From assembly GCA_020849535.1 (NCBI GenBank), contig JADLGB010000019.1, forward strand, positions 1-64,000: a DNA stretch of 64,000 nucleotides, written 5' to 3'. The stretch comes from Candidatus Hydrogenedentota bacterium (GTDB taxonomy: Bacteria > Hydrogenedentota > Hydrogenedentia > Hydrogenedentales > SLHB01). The notes under the pieces are model-generated. The model did not search any database. It saw nothing but the letters and a program-made list of their open reading frames with translations, and was not told where the DNA came from. Made by a program: the position numbers and the translations under genes. The stretch's first letter is position 1. Every line of letters starts with the position of its first letter. Below are positions 24,646 to 32,664 of this stretch, piece by piece.

Positions 24646-27099
24646 CTAGGGTTGGCTCTTGATCAGCCACACCTCGGCGACTGTGCAGCCCCGGCCGTCG
24701 ACGAGGTTCCATTCCAGGTCGAGCACACCGCCTTTCGTGGCCTCGCGCGGGATGTAGTACTCCAATGGGCGAATTGGATTCGGCTGCTTCACGGGCCCGT
24801 GAATGCCGAAGGTGTCGTTCACAGTGAGTGTCATGGTCGGATTGTACCGCCCGGCGTAAGTGACTCTCAGCTTGTAGGTTGCATTCGGGTCTAGACCTTC
24901 GTAGCGCATCTTGAGCGGGGTTCCGAACTGGGCCGTGATTTGAGATTGCCACGACATGCGCAGCTCCTGACGAGCCGGGGGCGCCGCAGCGCTTCCTGCC
25001 CTCTCCTCCTTGAAGGTGGCATTAGCCACATCGGTTGGGGCCTGTTGGGCTTCGATGGTGGCCTTGTCGGCCTTGTAGTAAGGGAACTCTGGGCGCGGCG
25101 TGTGGCACGCGGACGGGTCATACTCCCATGTCTGCTGGTAGACGACATGCTGGTACTGACCCACGGCGCCCAGATTGTCGTAAAAACCGCCGGGCCCGGG
25201 GTTGGTCCAGTTGACGATTTCATCCACTGCGGCCAACTGAGCTTCCTTGTTGTCCATGGCGAGAATCGCCTGGAACTGCTGCTCCAACCAGGGCCGATCG
25301 TTCACGGGCTGGTCCAGCCAGTCCAGCATGGCGCCGCGCTCCGGATTCCGCGCTTTATAGGGTTCGTTCACACTCAACTGATACCCGATGCTTTTCAGCA
25401 GTACCGGGCCGAGCTTTTCAATGCCTTCACGCAAGACTGGAGCAATCGGCGCATCCGCCTTGGCGAGAGCGGCGCGGGCGTCGTCGATGGCTTTCTCCAC
25501 ACCTGCGGAAGGCGCTTTGGCGAGCGCGGCGAGGGCCTCCTCCTCGAACTGGGCCTCCGCGCGTGCCTTCTCCTGGACGTACGCGTCGTATCGCGCGCGG
25601 AACAGGTACATCTGTGCGCGCCAGTTGGTGTCGAAATCCTTGCAGCCCTTCGCGATGCTTTCCCACAGCTCCAGCGTCTTCGGAATCGTCTTGTTCTCGA
25701 GGATGGGGCCTTTCCAGTTCTCCTCGAACATGAACATCCCCTTGGCGACATCCTTGGCCTGTGCTTCGCCCCACCATGCCTTGCCGTACTCCTCCATGAG
25801 CTGGTCCAGGTCGGTGTTCGGATCCCAGCCGTAGGCTGTCCAAACGATCTTGTTAAGATCGTCATGAATGCCATCCGAATAGGTGCCGAAACCGTTTGAA
25901 AAATCCTTGTAGCGTAAGTAGATGTGCCGGTGCGCGTTCGGCATGGGCATCATAGGTTCGCGCCCCACCGTGTGCGCGAACACGGGATCCCAATCGCGCA
26001 CAGGATACTGGCACCGAACCGTGTGGTTGATGTCCGGGTAGCGCCGGATGGGGAATCGCTTGGGCGTGCGGTCCCGCATTTCTTCCCAGCCCATCTTGGT
26101 CCAAGGCCCGTAAATGACCCCTGTGAGCCACTTGGGATCCTCGTTCTTGAGGTAGTCGAAGAAGTAGTCATTCTCCTCGATCGTGAACGTCTGGTTGGAA
26201 ATCCACACCCCCGCGTCAGGGTGCGTTTCCCTGAGCGCCGAGGCGAGTTCCTTGAGGAACGGCACCAGGGACTCGGCAGGCGCATCGCCGTCGTCCCCTC
26301 CCGGCACGAAGAAATGGTCGATAACCGGAAAGTCTTTGATCATGGCCCTGCGTTTTTCGAGGGCAATCTTGGCCCCTTCTGGCGTGGTTATGTCTTCGCC
26401 CTCTTCGGCCATCACGGCCGACCACAGCCACACATCGATGCCGTAGGAGCCGATCAGCCCCGAGAGCTTCACCGTCATGGCGTGCATGGACTCCGTCATC
26501 ACGGGACCGTCCTTCGCGGTGGGATCGAGACTCGGGATCAGCTCCACACCGTTGCAGCCAAATAAGATGAGGTCGCGAATGTACTGCTCGTAGGTGTCCA
26601 CGGTCCACGCGTCGTACGTATTGGCCGTGTTGCGGTAGGCAAGCTGGTGTGCGCGGTACGGCACATCGGGGGACGTCGCAATCGGCCTTTTCAGGTCCAA
26701 CGTGATCGTGCCCTGACTCGTATCGGCAAGGCGGATCAATCGGCCCGCGGCGAACATCGCTCCCCGCGCGTCGTGCCCAACCAGGTGCACTTTGTTCCCG
26801 TCTACCGCGATGGCATAGGCCTCCGGCTTGTCCGGCACATTCACGCCGGGGACCGTGTCCACCGTGCCAATGCAGATCGCCAAGCCGCTTTCCGGCATGG
26901 CGGTGACGATCGGCAGCGAAACGCCGGAACGCTCGGCCAATTCCTCGCTGAGCATCTCGGCCGCCTTAAGCACAACTCCCTCGGAGGGGGACGGAAAGAT
27001 GACCGCCTTCGTCAGATCCACATCCGCGGCTGAAGGGAAGGCAAACGCCATGCCCATCAGAACCAAAGCCACAGTCCTTACCCAAATACCCGGTTTCAT
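24646..27099 (-). CDS. Secreted glycoside-hydrolase-like protein with GH67/GH20-type N-terminal domain
   Basis: An 817-aa exported protein. MKPGIWVRTVALVLMGMAFA is a signal peptide and fixes the start, supported by GAGGGGAA upstream. Residues about 30-140 resemble the small alpha/beta domain that precedes the barrel in alpha-glucuronidases and beta-hexosaminidases (KAAEMLSEELAERSGVSLPI). Residues about 150-480 look like a TIM barrel (YRAHQLAYRNT, FGCNGVELIPS, FFVPGGDDGDAP). A helical region and a C-terminal beta domain follow. Acidic GGDDGDAP is a candidate catalytic segment. The exact GH family is not clear. It is divergent from the phytanoyl-CoA dioxygenase gene. Confidence 0.6.
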   Translation of the reverse strand: MKPGIWVRTVALVLMGMAFAFPSAADVDLTKAVIFPSPSEGVVLKAAEMLSEELAERSGVSLPIVTAMPESGLAICIGTVDTVPGVNVPDKPEAYAIAVDGNKVHLVGHDARGAMFAAGRLIRLADTSQGTITLDLKRPIATSPDVPYRAHQLAYRNTANTYDAWTVDTYEQYIRDLILFGCNGVELIPSLDPTAKDGPVMTESMHAMTVKLSGLIGSYGIDVWLWSAVMAEEGEDITTPEGAKIALEKRRAMIKDFPVIDHFFVPGGDDGDAPAESLVPFLKELASALRETHPDAGVWISNQTFTIEENDYFFDYLKNEDPKWLTGVIYGPWTKMGWEEMRDRTPKRFPIRRYPDINHTVRCQYPVRDWDPVFAHTVGREPMMPMPNAHRHIYLRYKDFSNGFGTYSDGIHDDLNKIVWTAYGWDPNTDLDQLMEEYGKAWWGEAQAKDVAKGMFMFEENWKGPILENKTIPKTLELWESIAKGCKDFDTNWRAQMYLFRARYDAYVQEKARAEAQFEEEALAALAKAPSAGVEKAIDDARAALAKADAPIAPVLREGIEKLGPVLLKSIGYQLSVNEPYKARNPERGAMLDWLDQPVNDRPWLEQQFQAILAMDNKEAQLAAVDEIVNWTNPGPGGFYDNLGAVGQYQHVVYQQTWEYDPSACHTPRPEFPYYKADKATIEAQQAPTDVANATFKEERAGSAAAPPARQELRMSWQSQITAQFGTPLKMRYEGLDPNATYKLRVTYAGRYNPTMTLTVNDTFGIHGPVKQPNPIRPLEYYIPREATKGGVLDLEWNLVDGRGCTVAEVWLIKSQP

Positions 27100-27241
27100 G
27101 TTGTTCCCCTCCCTCGAGCGTGGATGGCCGTGCGATGCCCACAACGCGCTGACCGCTTGCACGGTATTGTAAGGACTTCGTATTCGGTAATCCATGGCCG
27201 GCACGGGCGCCTTCCGGTATGCACAGGGCGGAAAGCAGGAC

Positions 27242-27337
27242 TTGGCAAGACGGCTCGGTGCGTCGTATAGTGAAACACGATGGAGGCGAAAGCCTCTTCC
27301 ATGCTGCAAGGAATGGGTTCTGTGGAGGCGCGCGCCT
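27242..27337 (+). promoter_or_regulatory. Putative promoter and hairpin leader of the dioxygenase gene
   Basis: TTGGCA (27242-27247), 18-nt spacer, TATAGT (27266-27271). The predicted leader of about 100 nt contains GAGGC-GAAA-GCCTC (27282-27295) and, further on, the self-complementary GGAGGCGCGCGCCTCC (27322-27337), both upstream of the GGGAGAG ribosome site. Confidence 0.45.
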
Positions 27338-27377
27338 CCTTCTGCAAACGCGCCGTTTACCGGCAGGGAGAGACACC

Positions 27378-28349
27378 TTGAACCGAAGGGAGAGCCCGCT
27401 CAGCGGAGAGCAGGTCAAGAGCTTTCATGACGACGGGTACCTCGCCGTGGAGAGCGTCTTTGACGATCGCGATCTGCAGCCCGTCATCGATGAAATCGAT
27501 CGGGAGGTCAATCGCCGCGCCGAGGCACTGGTCGCAACCGGCACGTTGAGCCGTGCCTTCACGGAATGCGGATTTGAGCGCCAGCTCGCTCATATCAGCA
27601 CAGAGACCGACGAGCTGGCCATTTCGATCTGGAACGGCGTTCTGAGCGGTCCCGGCATTTTTCATCTCATCAGCCATCCGCGCCTGGTGGATATTGCCGA
27701 AGTACTCTGCGGACCGGAGATTATCGCGAGCAGCGTCTACCGGCTACGTCCGAAGATCCCGAACTACGGGTACGGCGCCGTGCCTTGGCATCAGGACTCC
27801 GGCTACTTCGAACCCTATTGCGATTCCGCGCTCGTGATCACTGCGTGGGTGCCCCTGGTTGACGCATGCGAAGCCAATGGCTGCCTGTGGGTGATTCCAG
27901 GTTCGCATCGGAATCCGGTGGTGCGGCATCGGCTGCACGAGAGTGGCAAGTACCTCGAGATTGCCAAAGAGGACTTGCCTGAAGGCGAGGCCGTTGCATG
28001 TCCCGTTCCCAAGGGCGGGGTGCTACTCATGACCAACCGGACTATCCACGGCAGCTTTCAGAACACGACGGATGTGGTTCGTTGGAGCATGGACCTGCGT
28101 TACCAGAGCGCATCGCTCCCGACCAATGCCCCCATCACGCGGCTGGAGAAGGAAGAGTTGCCCTCTGTTGAAGCGGGGGTGCCGGCGGCGTGTTATCCGC
28201 CGGAGGCGGACTTTCTTGTGCGCAGCAGCGCGCGTCCTGCCGAGGTCATCAGTACCGCGGATGCATTCGATGCGTTGCGCAAACGCCACAAGCCCGCCGA
28301 GGTGACGAATCGCTGGGGCGTGCAATGGGCGGCGCCGAAGGGGCAGTAG
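27378..28349 (+). CDS. Phytanoyl-CoA dioxygenase (PhyH) family protein
   Basis: A 323-aa Fe(II)/2-oxoglutarate-dependent oxygenase homologue. The double-stranded beta-helix shows the metal motif HxD in WHQDSGYF, the distal histidine in TNRTIHGSFQNTT and the 2-oxoglutarate arginine in VRWSMDLRY. The TTG at 27378 is preferred: GGGAGAG lies 6 nt upstream and family similarity begins right after it (SGEQVKSFHDDGYLAV). Members hydroxylate very different small molecules, so the substrate is open. The gene expands the list of O2-using enzymes in this window. Confidence 0.87.
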   Translation: MNRRESPLSGEQVKSFHDDGYLAVESVFDDRDLQPVIDEIDREVNRRAEALVATGTLSRAFTECGFERQLAHISTETDELAISIWNGVLSGPGIFHLISHPRLVDIAEVLCGPEIIASSVYRLRPKIPNYGYGAVPWHQDSGYFEPYCDSALVITAWVPLVDACEANGCLWVIPGSHRNPVVRHRLHESGKYLEIAKEDLPEGEAVACPVPKGGVLLMTNRTIHGSFQNTTDVVRWSMDLRYQSASLPTNAPITRLEKEELPSVEAGVPAACYPPEADFLVRSSARPAEVISTADAFDALRKRHKPAEVTNRWGVQWAAPKGQ

Positions 28350-28365
28350 CAGATGCTGTCGCGGG

Positions 28366-28791
28366 TCAGTCCGAGTGGAAGACCTCTTCCATCGCGGCCC
28401 ATTTTTCACCTTCGGCGCGATTCTTGACCGGGAACTGGCAGGGATCGGTTTCCTTCCACCACTTCTGGGTCATGGGATCGGCTGCCATCTTCGCCATGTC
28501 CGCCTTAAAGTCATCCCCGGTGTATTCAAAATAGCTGAAGAGATAGTAGTTGCCGTCATCCAGTTTGTGGAGATAGATCGAGTAGTTGCGGATATTGCAG
28601 TCCTTGATCATCTTCAACACTTCCGGCCACGCGTTCGCATGCAGCTCTTTATAGTAGTCGAGCTTCTCCGCCTTCAGACCGATTACGCTGCCGAAGCGCT
28701 GCACCTTCTGCGCCGCCTCGGCACGCGCGTGCACGTACATCAACATTGCCGGGAGCATCAGGCAGGCAATCGCGATGAAGAACTTGCGCAT
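28366..28791 (-). CDS. Exported L-rhamnose-mutarotase (RhaM)-like protein
   Basis: A 141-aa protein: a signal peptide (MRKFFIAIACLMLPAMLMYV) followed by a RhaM-type dimeric ferredoxin-like domain (FGSVIGLKAEKLDYYKELH, YSIYLHKLDDGNYYLFSYFE, PMTQKWWKETDP). RhaM interconverts alpha and beta L-rhamnose in the cytoplasm; an exported copy is less common. It is encoded 36 bp after the SSS symporter on the same strand, so the two may handle the same sugar, with the mutarotase supplying the imported anomer in the periplasm. That link is inference. Confidence 0.8.
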   Translation of the reverse strand: MRKFFIAIACLMLPAMLMYVHARAEAAQKVQRFGSVIGLKAEKLDYYKELHANAWPEVLKMIKDCNIRNYSIYLHKLDDGNYYLFSYFEYTGDDFKADMAKMAADPMTQKWWKETDPCQFPVKNRAEGEKWAAMEEVFHSD

Positions 28792-28827
28792 CTTCCGAAC
28801 TCCTTTGTTCTCTTGGATGGGCCCGGG

Positions 28828-30441
28828 TTATCGACCGAATTCCACGTACAAAAGGACCATGACCGCGCATAACAGCGCGGCCGCGATCATTGGCTTGCCT
28901 AGAGACTGGCCGGGTTCGCGGCGGAAGGGCGCCAGCGGACTCGCCCAGGTCAAGGCCGCGCGCTCCACCGAAGGCGCGTCGGGAACAACAAGCGAAGTGC
29001 ACGCCATGATGACCGCGCACGCGCAGGCCAGGTAGAAGCCAGCCATCATGAAGGGCACATTCCAACCGGTACTTTCCTTGAACCAATCGAGCAGAAACAC
29101 CGCAAAACCAAGCGCGGACCCCGCCACCAGCGTCACAATCGAACCTGTCGAGGAAGCGCCGCGCCAGAACACGCCAAATACAAATACGACGGTGATGGGC
29201 GGCGCGATATAGCAGATGGCCGCGTTGATACCCTGGAACACGGACGGGTACCGCCCGAGGAAGGGCGACCACGCCACGGCGAGTACCAATCCCACAAAGG
29301 TGGCTATGCGCCCGACCGTGACGAGCGATCGGTCACTCGCCCCTGGAATGAAGCGCCGGTAGATATCGTGGGAGAATAGCGTGGCGGCGGAGTTGAGCGC
29401 CCCTGAAACCGTACTCATCAACGCCGCCAACAAGGCCGCCGCGACGAGTCCGCGTAGGCCCGCGGGGAGCAGGTTGCCGATCATGAACGCGTATACCTGC
29501 TCCGATTCTTTGAGCGTGTCGGGCAGGGCGCCTTGCTTGATGAGGACCCCGCAGATAAGTCCCGGCAACACGAAGATGAATACCGGCAGGATCTTGATGA
29601 AGCCCGCGAACAGCGCGCCCAGGCTGGCGTGGGTCTCGTCCTTGGCGCCGAGCACGCGTTGCACGATCGTCTGATCCGTGCACCAGTACCAGATACCAAT
29701 CACGGGGTATCCGAGCAACACCGAGTACCAGGGCAATCCGGATGGATCGCCTTTCGGCCGCAGCATCGTCAACTGGTGCGGGTCCACGACGGCCGTGATG
29801 CCTTCCCACCCACCCGCGCGAAACCAGGCAATCGCGGTCAGCAGAATGGCGCCCGCCAACAGAATGATTGTCTGTACCGATTCGGTGATTACAACCGCCA
29901 TCAGGCCGCCGACGATTGTGTAGATCCCGGTGACGGCGGCGACGAGCACGATGCTCGTCATCTTGTCGATTCCGAACAGTCCTTCCAGTACAACCGCGCC
30001 TGCGTAGAAAGTGAACCCGATGTGGATGAAGATGGCGGAGACGATGGACAGCACCGTAAGCCAGTAGCGACTGGCGCGGCTGTAGCGGCGTTCCAGGAAT
30101 TCAGGGAGGGTAGCGACCTGCGTGCGCACGTAGAAGGGTGCGAAGACAAGCGCAAGAATGATTAACGTGAATGCGGCCATCCACTCGAAGTTGCCGTATG
30201 CGAGGCCGTTGACGTAGCCCTCCTGGGCGAGACTCACGAGATGGACCGTGGAGATGTTCGTCGCGAACAGGGCGAGCCCGATCACCGGCCACCGCAGACT
30301 GCGGCCCGCCAGGAAGTATCCGGCGCCGGCGGTCTGCCCGCGACGCTTGAGTCCAGCCCAAATGCCCAACGCCACGATCCCCACCAGGTAAAGGATCAGG
30401 ATGGTGAGGTCCAGCGCACCCAGCTTCTCCGATAAGGCCAC
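28828..30441 (-). CDS. Sodium:solute symporter, SSS/SLC5 family
   Basis: A 537-aa membrane protein with about fourteen hydrophobic segments of the LeuT fold. SSS signatures include AGRSLRWPVIGLALFATNIST, GGLMAVVITESVQTIILL and WYWCTDQTIVQRVLGAKD, the last being typical of sugar (SGLT-like) members. It imports a solute, probably a monosaccharide, with Na+. The GTG start has GGGGGGAT at 7 nt. First gene of a pair with the RhaM-like protein. Confidence 0.9.
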   Translation of the reverse strand: MALSEKLGALDLTILILYLVGIVALGIWAGLKRRGQTAGAGYFLAGRSLRWPVIGLALFATNISTVHLVSLAQEGYVNGLAYGNFEWMAAFTLIILALVFAPFYVRTQVATLPEFLERRYSRASRYWLTVLSIVSAIFIHIGFTFYAGAVVLEGLFGIDKMTSIVLVAAVTGIYTIVGGLMAVVITESVQTIILLAGAILLTAIAWFRAGGWEGITAVVDPHQLTMLRPKGDPSGLPWYSVLLGYPVIGIWYWCTDQTIVQRVLGAKDETHASLGALFAGFIKILPVFIFVLPGLICGVLIKQGALPDTLKESEQVYAFMIGNLLPAGLRGLVAAALLAALMSTVSGALNSAATLFSHDIYRRFIPGASDRSLVTVGRIATFVGLVLAVAWSPFLGRYPSVFQGINAAICYIAPPITVVFVFGVFWRGASSTGSIVTLVAGSALGFAVFLLDWFKESTGWNVPFMMAGFYLACACAVIMACTSLVVPDAPSVERAALTWASPLAPFRREPGQSLGKPMIAAALLCAVMVLLYVEFGR

Positions 30442-30562
30442 GTTGCATCCCCCCGCACGTTCAGTGCCTCACGTAACGCACACGAATTAAGCCGCGCCCG
30501 CGCGGTCAACCGCCACGCCACACAATAGCACAAGAGACACGGTTTCAGGATGAGCGGGTGTC

Positions 30563-30717
30563 GTAGGGCGGGATTTGTTCCCGCCCTCTTGCCTGCCCCA
30601 ATGCGAATAGAAGATCCACCCAGGAAGTGCTGGGAGCGCCGGCATCCCTACTGGCTCTTGAATAGCCTGGAGGTGAACCCCGCCGCCTTAAGAGGGCGGG
30701 AACAAATCCCGCCCTAC
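30563..30717. repeat. REPIN-like pair of inverted palindromic units
   Basis: A 28-nt unit starting GTAGGGCGGGATTTGTTCCC (30563-30590) is present as an exact inverted copy at 30690-30717. Each unit is itself a hairpin (GGGCGGGA-TTTG-TTCCCGCCC type). Two REP units in inverted orientation about 100 bp apart are the defining layout of REPINs, which RAYT transposases mobilise. No RAYT gene is in the window. Confidence 0.75.
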
Positions 30718-30813
30718 TCAATGCGTGCTTGTTCGTAGGGTTGTCCTTGCCGAAGCCAACACGTATGAAGTGCGGCGGTCCGGTCAATTTGGTGCATCAT
30801 CCTTGCGTTATCG

Positions 30814-30842
30814 TTGACGGGATCGGGGTGCGAGCATATACT
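30814..30842 (+). promoter_or_regulatory. Near-consensus sigma70 promoter of the 58-codon gene
   Basis: TTGACG (30814-30819), 17-nt spacer, TATACT (30837-30842): five of six matches in each hexamer with ideal spacing. Start of transcription would be near 30849. It is the best sigma70-like promoter I found in the window. Confidence 0.6.
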
Positions 30843-31068
30843 GAACCACGCGGGAACTCGAGCGGGATGTGTCACGTCGAATGGGGGAATTGAGCCGACT
30901 TTGACTCAATAGCCGCTGGAGTTCTATCACCACGATCCCGGCTGGGGTTGACGTGATCGAGGCCGGTGTGAAGATCGTTCGGGGATGAGACTCGTGCACC
31001 AGTCGAGGGTGCCGCCGCCATGCTGGTATGGGCAGGCGGTGCTCGCGCTAAACGTGGAGGGAGTTAGA

Positions 31069-31245
31069 ATGAGTCATTTGAAACGCTTGACCAGGGTGAA
31101 GCAAGCGCCGGCGCCGGCCGTGACAAGCATCAAGGAGTGCTTCCAGGGGTTTGTGAGCGGCGAGTATCCGCTCTTTGGCGTGCCCAGCTTCGTGGACTGC
31201 GTGAAGTGTAGCAAAGGCGGCGGAAGCTGCGCCGATCCTGAGTAG
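31069..31245 (+). CDS. Orphan 58-aa cysteine-containing small protein
   Basis: Unrecognised protein of 58 aa with a basic N-terminus (MSHLKRLTRVKQAPAPA) and a C-terminal part with four cysteines (C24, then VDCVKCSKGGGSC). There is no signal peptide or membrane segment. Three signs support a real gene: GGAGGGAG five bases before the ATG, a near-consensus promoter about 220 nt upstream, and an almost perfect intrinsic terminator 16 bp after the stop, so it is a self-contained transcription unit. The basic leader-like half and Cys/Gly-rich tail would suit a modified peptide precursor or a small metal-binding protein, but no maturation enzyme is nearby. Function unknown. Confidence 0.65.
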   Translation: MSHLKRLTRVKQAPAPAVTSIKECFQGFVSGEYPLFGVPSFVDCVKCSKGGGSCADPE

Positions 31246-31260
31246 TTGCCTGTGTGGAAC

Positions 31261-31291
31261 GCTCCGGCCCCTCAAGGGGCCGGAGCCTTTT
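31261..31291 (+). terminator. Strong intrinsic terminator after the 58-aa gene
   Basis: A perfect 11-bp stem, GCTCCGGCCCC (31261-31271) with GGGGCCGGAGC (31276-31286), a TCAA tetraloop and then CTTTT. Only the plus strand has the T-run, so it serves the 58-codon gene. Confidence 0.85.
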
Positions 31292-31343
31292 CCGGGTGCG
31301 TGCGCAGGATTACAGGTGTCCGGCGTCAGCGTTCACGGCTCAC

Positions 31344-31943
31344 TCAGTCTCCCGTGAACAGGTAGTGGTGAAAGAAATAGAGTTCACGAATCAGGAAACC
31401 GAATTGCGTCTTGAGTGAACGGTACCTCGATGTTGGCGTTGGCGACGATACGGCGTTCATGCCCAGATCATCTGCCATCATCATGGCCCGTTTCATGTGC
31501 AGCGGATCGCTGACGACGATCGCGGACCGGAGTCCATGCCGTCGCATCACTGCCAATGCCTCCGCGAGGTTTTGTTGGGTAGTGTGAGATTGCTCCTCGG
31601 TGAGTATGGCGTCCTTCGGCACACCGAGCCGTTCCGCCACGGCAGCGCCGACGCTGCTCTCGGAATGGACGTGGCCCGCCCCCGTTCCGCCGGTAAACAC
31701 CAGCTTTGACGCCAGCCCGCGCTGGTAGAGCTTGACACCGTGCCGTATCCGTTCCTCAAACACCGGTGACGGTTCCTGACCTTGCACCGCCGCACCCAAC
31801 ACGACGATGCAGTCCGATTGGGCCGCATGGTCCACGGCCCCGTAGCGCCAGACTGCAATGCTGAGGGCACACAGCCAGGTAAGGACCGCGGCCAGCGAAC
31901 CCAGAGCGATCTTCTTAAGACGGCGGTGCGTTGGGTGAATCAC
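31344..31943 (-). CDS. YdcF/SanA-like DUF218 membrane-anchored protein
   Basis: A 199-aa protein with one N-terminal membrane segment (about residues 12-32) and a DUF218 domain: SDCIVVLGAAVQG, ERIRHGVKLYQRG, VFTGGTG, the TEEQSHTTQQNLAEAL motif and VSDPLHMKRAMMMA. Family members (SanA, YdcF, ElyC) are linked to envelope integrity, vancomycin tolerance and lipid-carrier metabolism, though their chemistry is poorly defined. The GTG start overlaps the stop of the cupin gene (GTGA). Confidence 0.87.
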   Translation of the reverse strand: MIHPTHRRLKKIALGSLAAVLTWLCALSIAVWRYGAVDHAAQSDCIVVLGAAVQGQEPSPVFEERIRHGVKLYQRGLASKLVFTGGTGAGHVHSESSVGAAVAERLGVPKDAILTEEQSHTTQQNLAEALAVMRRHGLRSAIVVSDPLHMKRAMMMADDLGMNAVSSPTPTSRYRSLKTQFGFLIRELYFFHHYLFTGD

Positions 31944-32281
31944 TCATGCAACACACGAACAGTGTCGTGCTCGTTCTCGCCCAGCAGGTAGAACACCACG
32001 AACTTCGCGGGCGCATCACTATCGTTGTCAAACCTGGCCACACGAACGTCCGCGGGTTCGTAGAACGCGTCCCCCACATTGAGATGTTGAACGGACTGGC
32101 CTTCGATCTGAAATGAAATGGTTCCCTCGGTGATCAGGCCCATGGTCGGACACGGATGAAGATGCAGAGGGGCCTTCATCCGCGGCTTCATGCTGACCTC
32201 CTGAATCTCCACTCTTGAAACAGACTTTGGAGAATCCATCACTGCTGTTAGCAGGTCCTTTCGCGAGATTGGCGGTGCCAT
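31940..32281 (-). CDS. Single-domain cupin protein
   Basis: A 113-aa small beta-barrel protein. The first cupin motif is recognisable around HLHPCPTMGLITEGTISF and the second around GDAFYEPADVRVARFDN, in which the usual histidine is not conserved. The ATG at 32281 with GGGAGG about 11 nt upstream is my choice; a longer frame reaching 32431 is possible and would add an atypical N-terminus with a short hydrophobic patch. It is translationally coupled to the YdcF-like gene. Ligand and reaction unknown. Confidence 0.75.
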   Translation of the reverse strand: MAPPISRKDLLTAVMDSPKSVSRVEIQEVSMKPRMKAPLHLHPCPTMGLITEGTISFQIEGQSVQHLNVGDAFYEPADVRVARFDNDSDAPAKFVVFYLLGENEHDTVRVLHE

Positions 32282-32664
32282 GGGCGTGGTTACCTCCCGA
32301 GCATTAACAAAGCCGCAGACGGACATCGCAGCAAGGATACGAAATCCAGACCCATCATGACACTTCGCCGGTCTGCAAGCCCAGTACGCCATCGCCGCAA
32401 CCGAACGAAGAGGTCTATCCACCGATTTCACCGATTACTCCGATTGAAGAACGCGACTCAGGAAGGGGGCACGGGGGTGTCGCCCGTGTCGTGAATGCGA
32501 TTCAACGCAAAGGAGCGACAGACGCATGGGAAGGCTGAAAACTGGCGGGGCAGTACTCCGGAGGCCGCGTTGAGGCATGCCTTCTTCTGGAGCTGTGACC
32601 ATGCGCTGAAAGTGATGGACGACGCGCGGTACAGCCGGCTGGCCTTCCCTCTCTTCGATCCCCT
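32282..32664. other. 383-bp region with no supported gene
   Basis: Open frames on both strands here have no recognisable family and poor start sites. A short hairpin CACGGG (32470-32475) with CCCGTG (32483-32488) sits in a stretch resembling dispersed GC-rich palindromes. The region may contain the terminator or 3' end of the TPR gene transcript, but no stem followed by a T-run is seen. Confidence 0.45.

Larger units (their letters stand above)
30442..31068. other. 627-bp intergenic region: REPIN-like repeat, promoter and structured leader
   Basis: No convincing protein gene. From left to right: unmarked sequence up to 30562; a large inverted repeat (30563-30717); a near-consensus promoter (30814-30842); and a leader of about 220 nt ahead of the 58-codon gene at 31069. 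In the leader TCACGTC (30872-30878) can pair with GACGTGA (30950-30956), enclosing a smaller ATTGAG/CTCAAT hairpin (30889-30910). Confidence 0.6.

Noticed and set aside
30563-30717. Two-repeat CRISPR-like arrangement
   Set aside because: The two copies are inverted, not direct, and no cas genes are present; it fits a REPIN.
30808-30999. 63-codon minus-strand frame in the 30.4-31.1 kb gap
   Set aside because: No ribosome site; lies over the promoter and leader of the plus-strand 58-codon gene.
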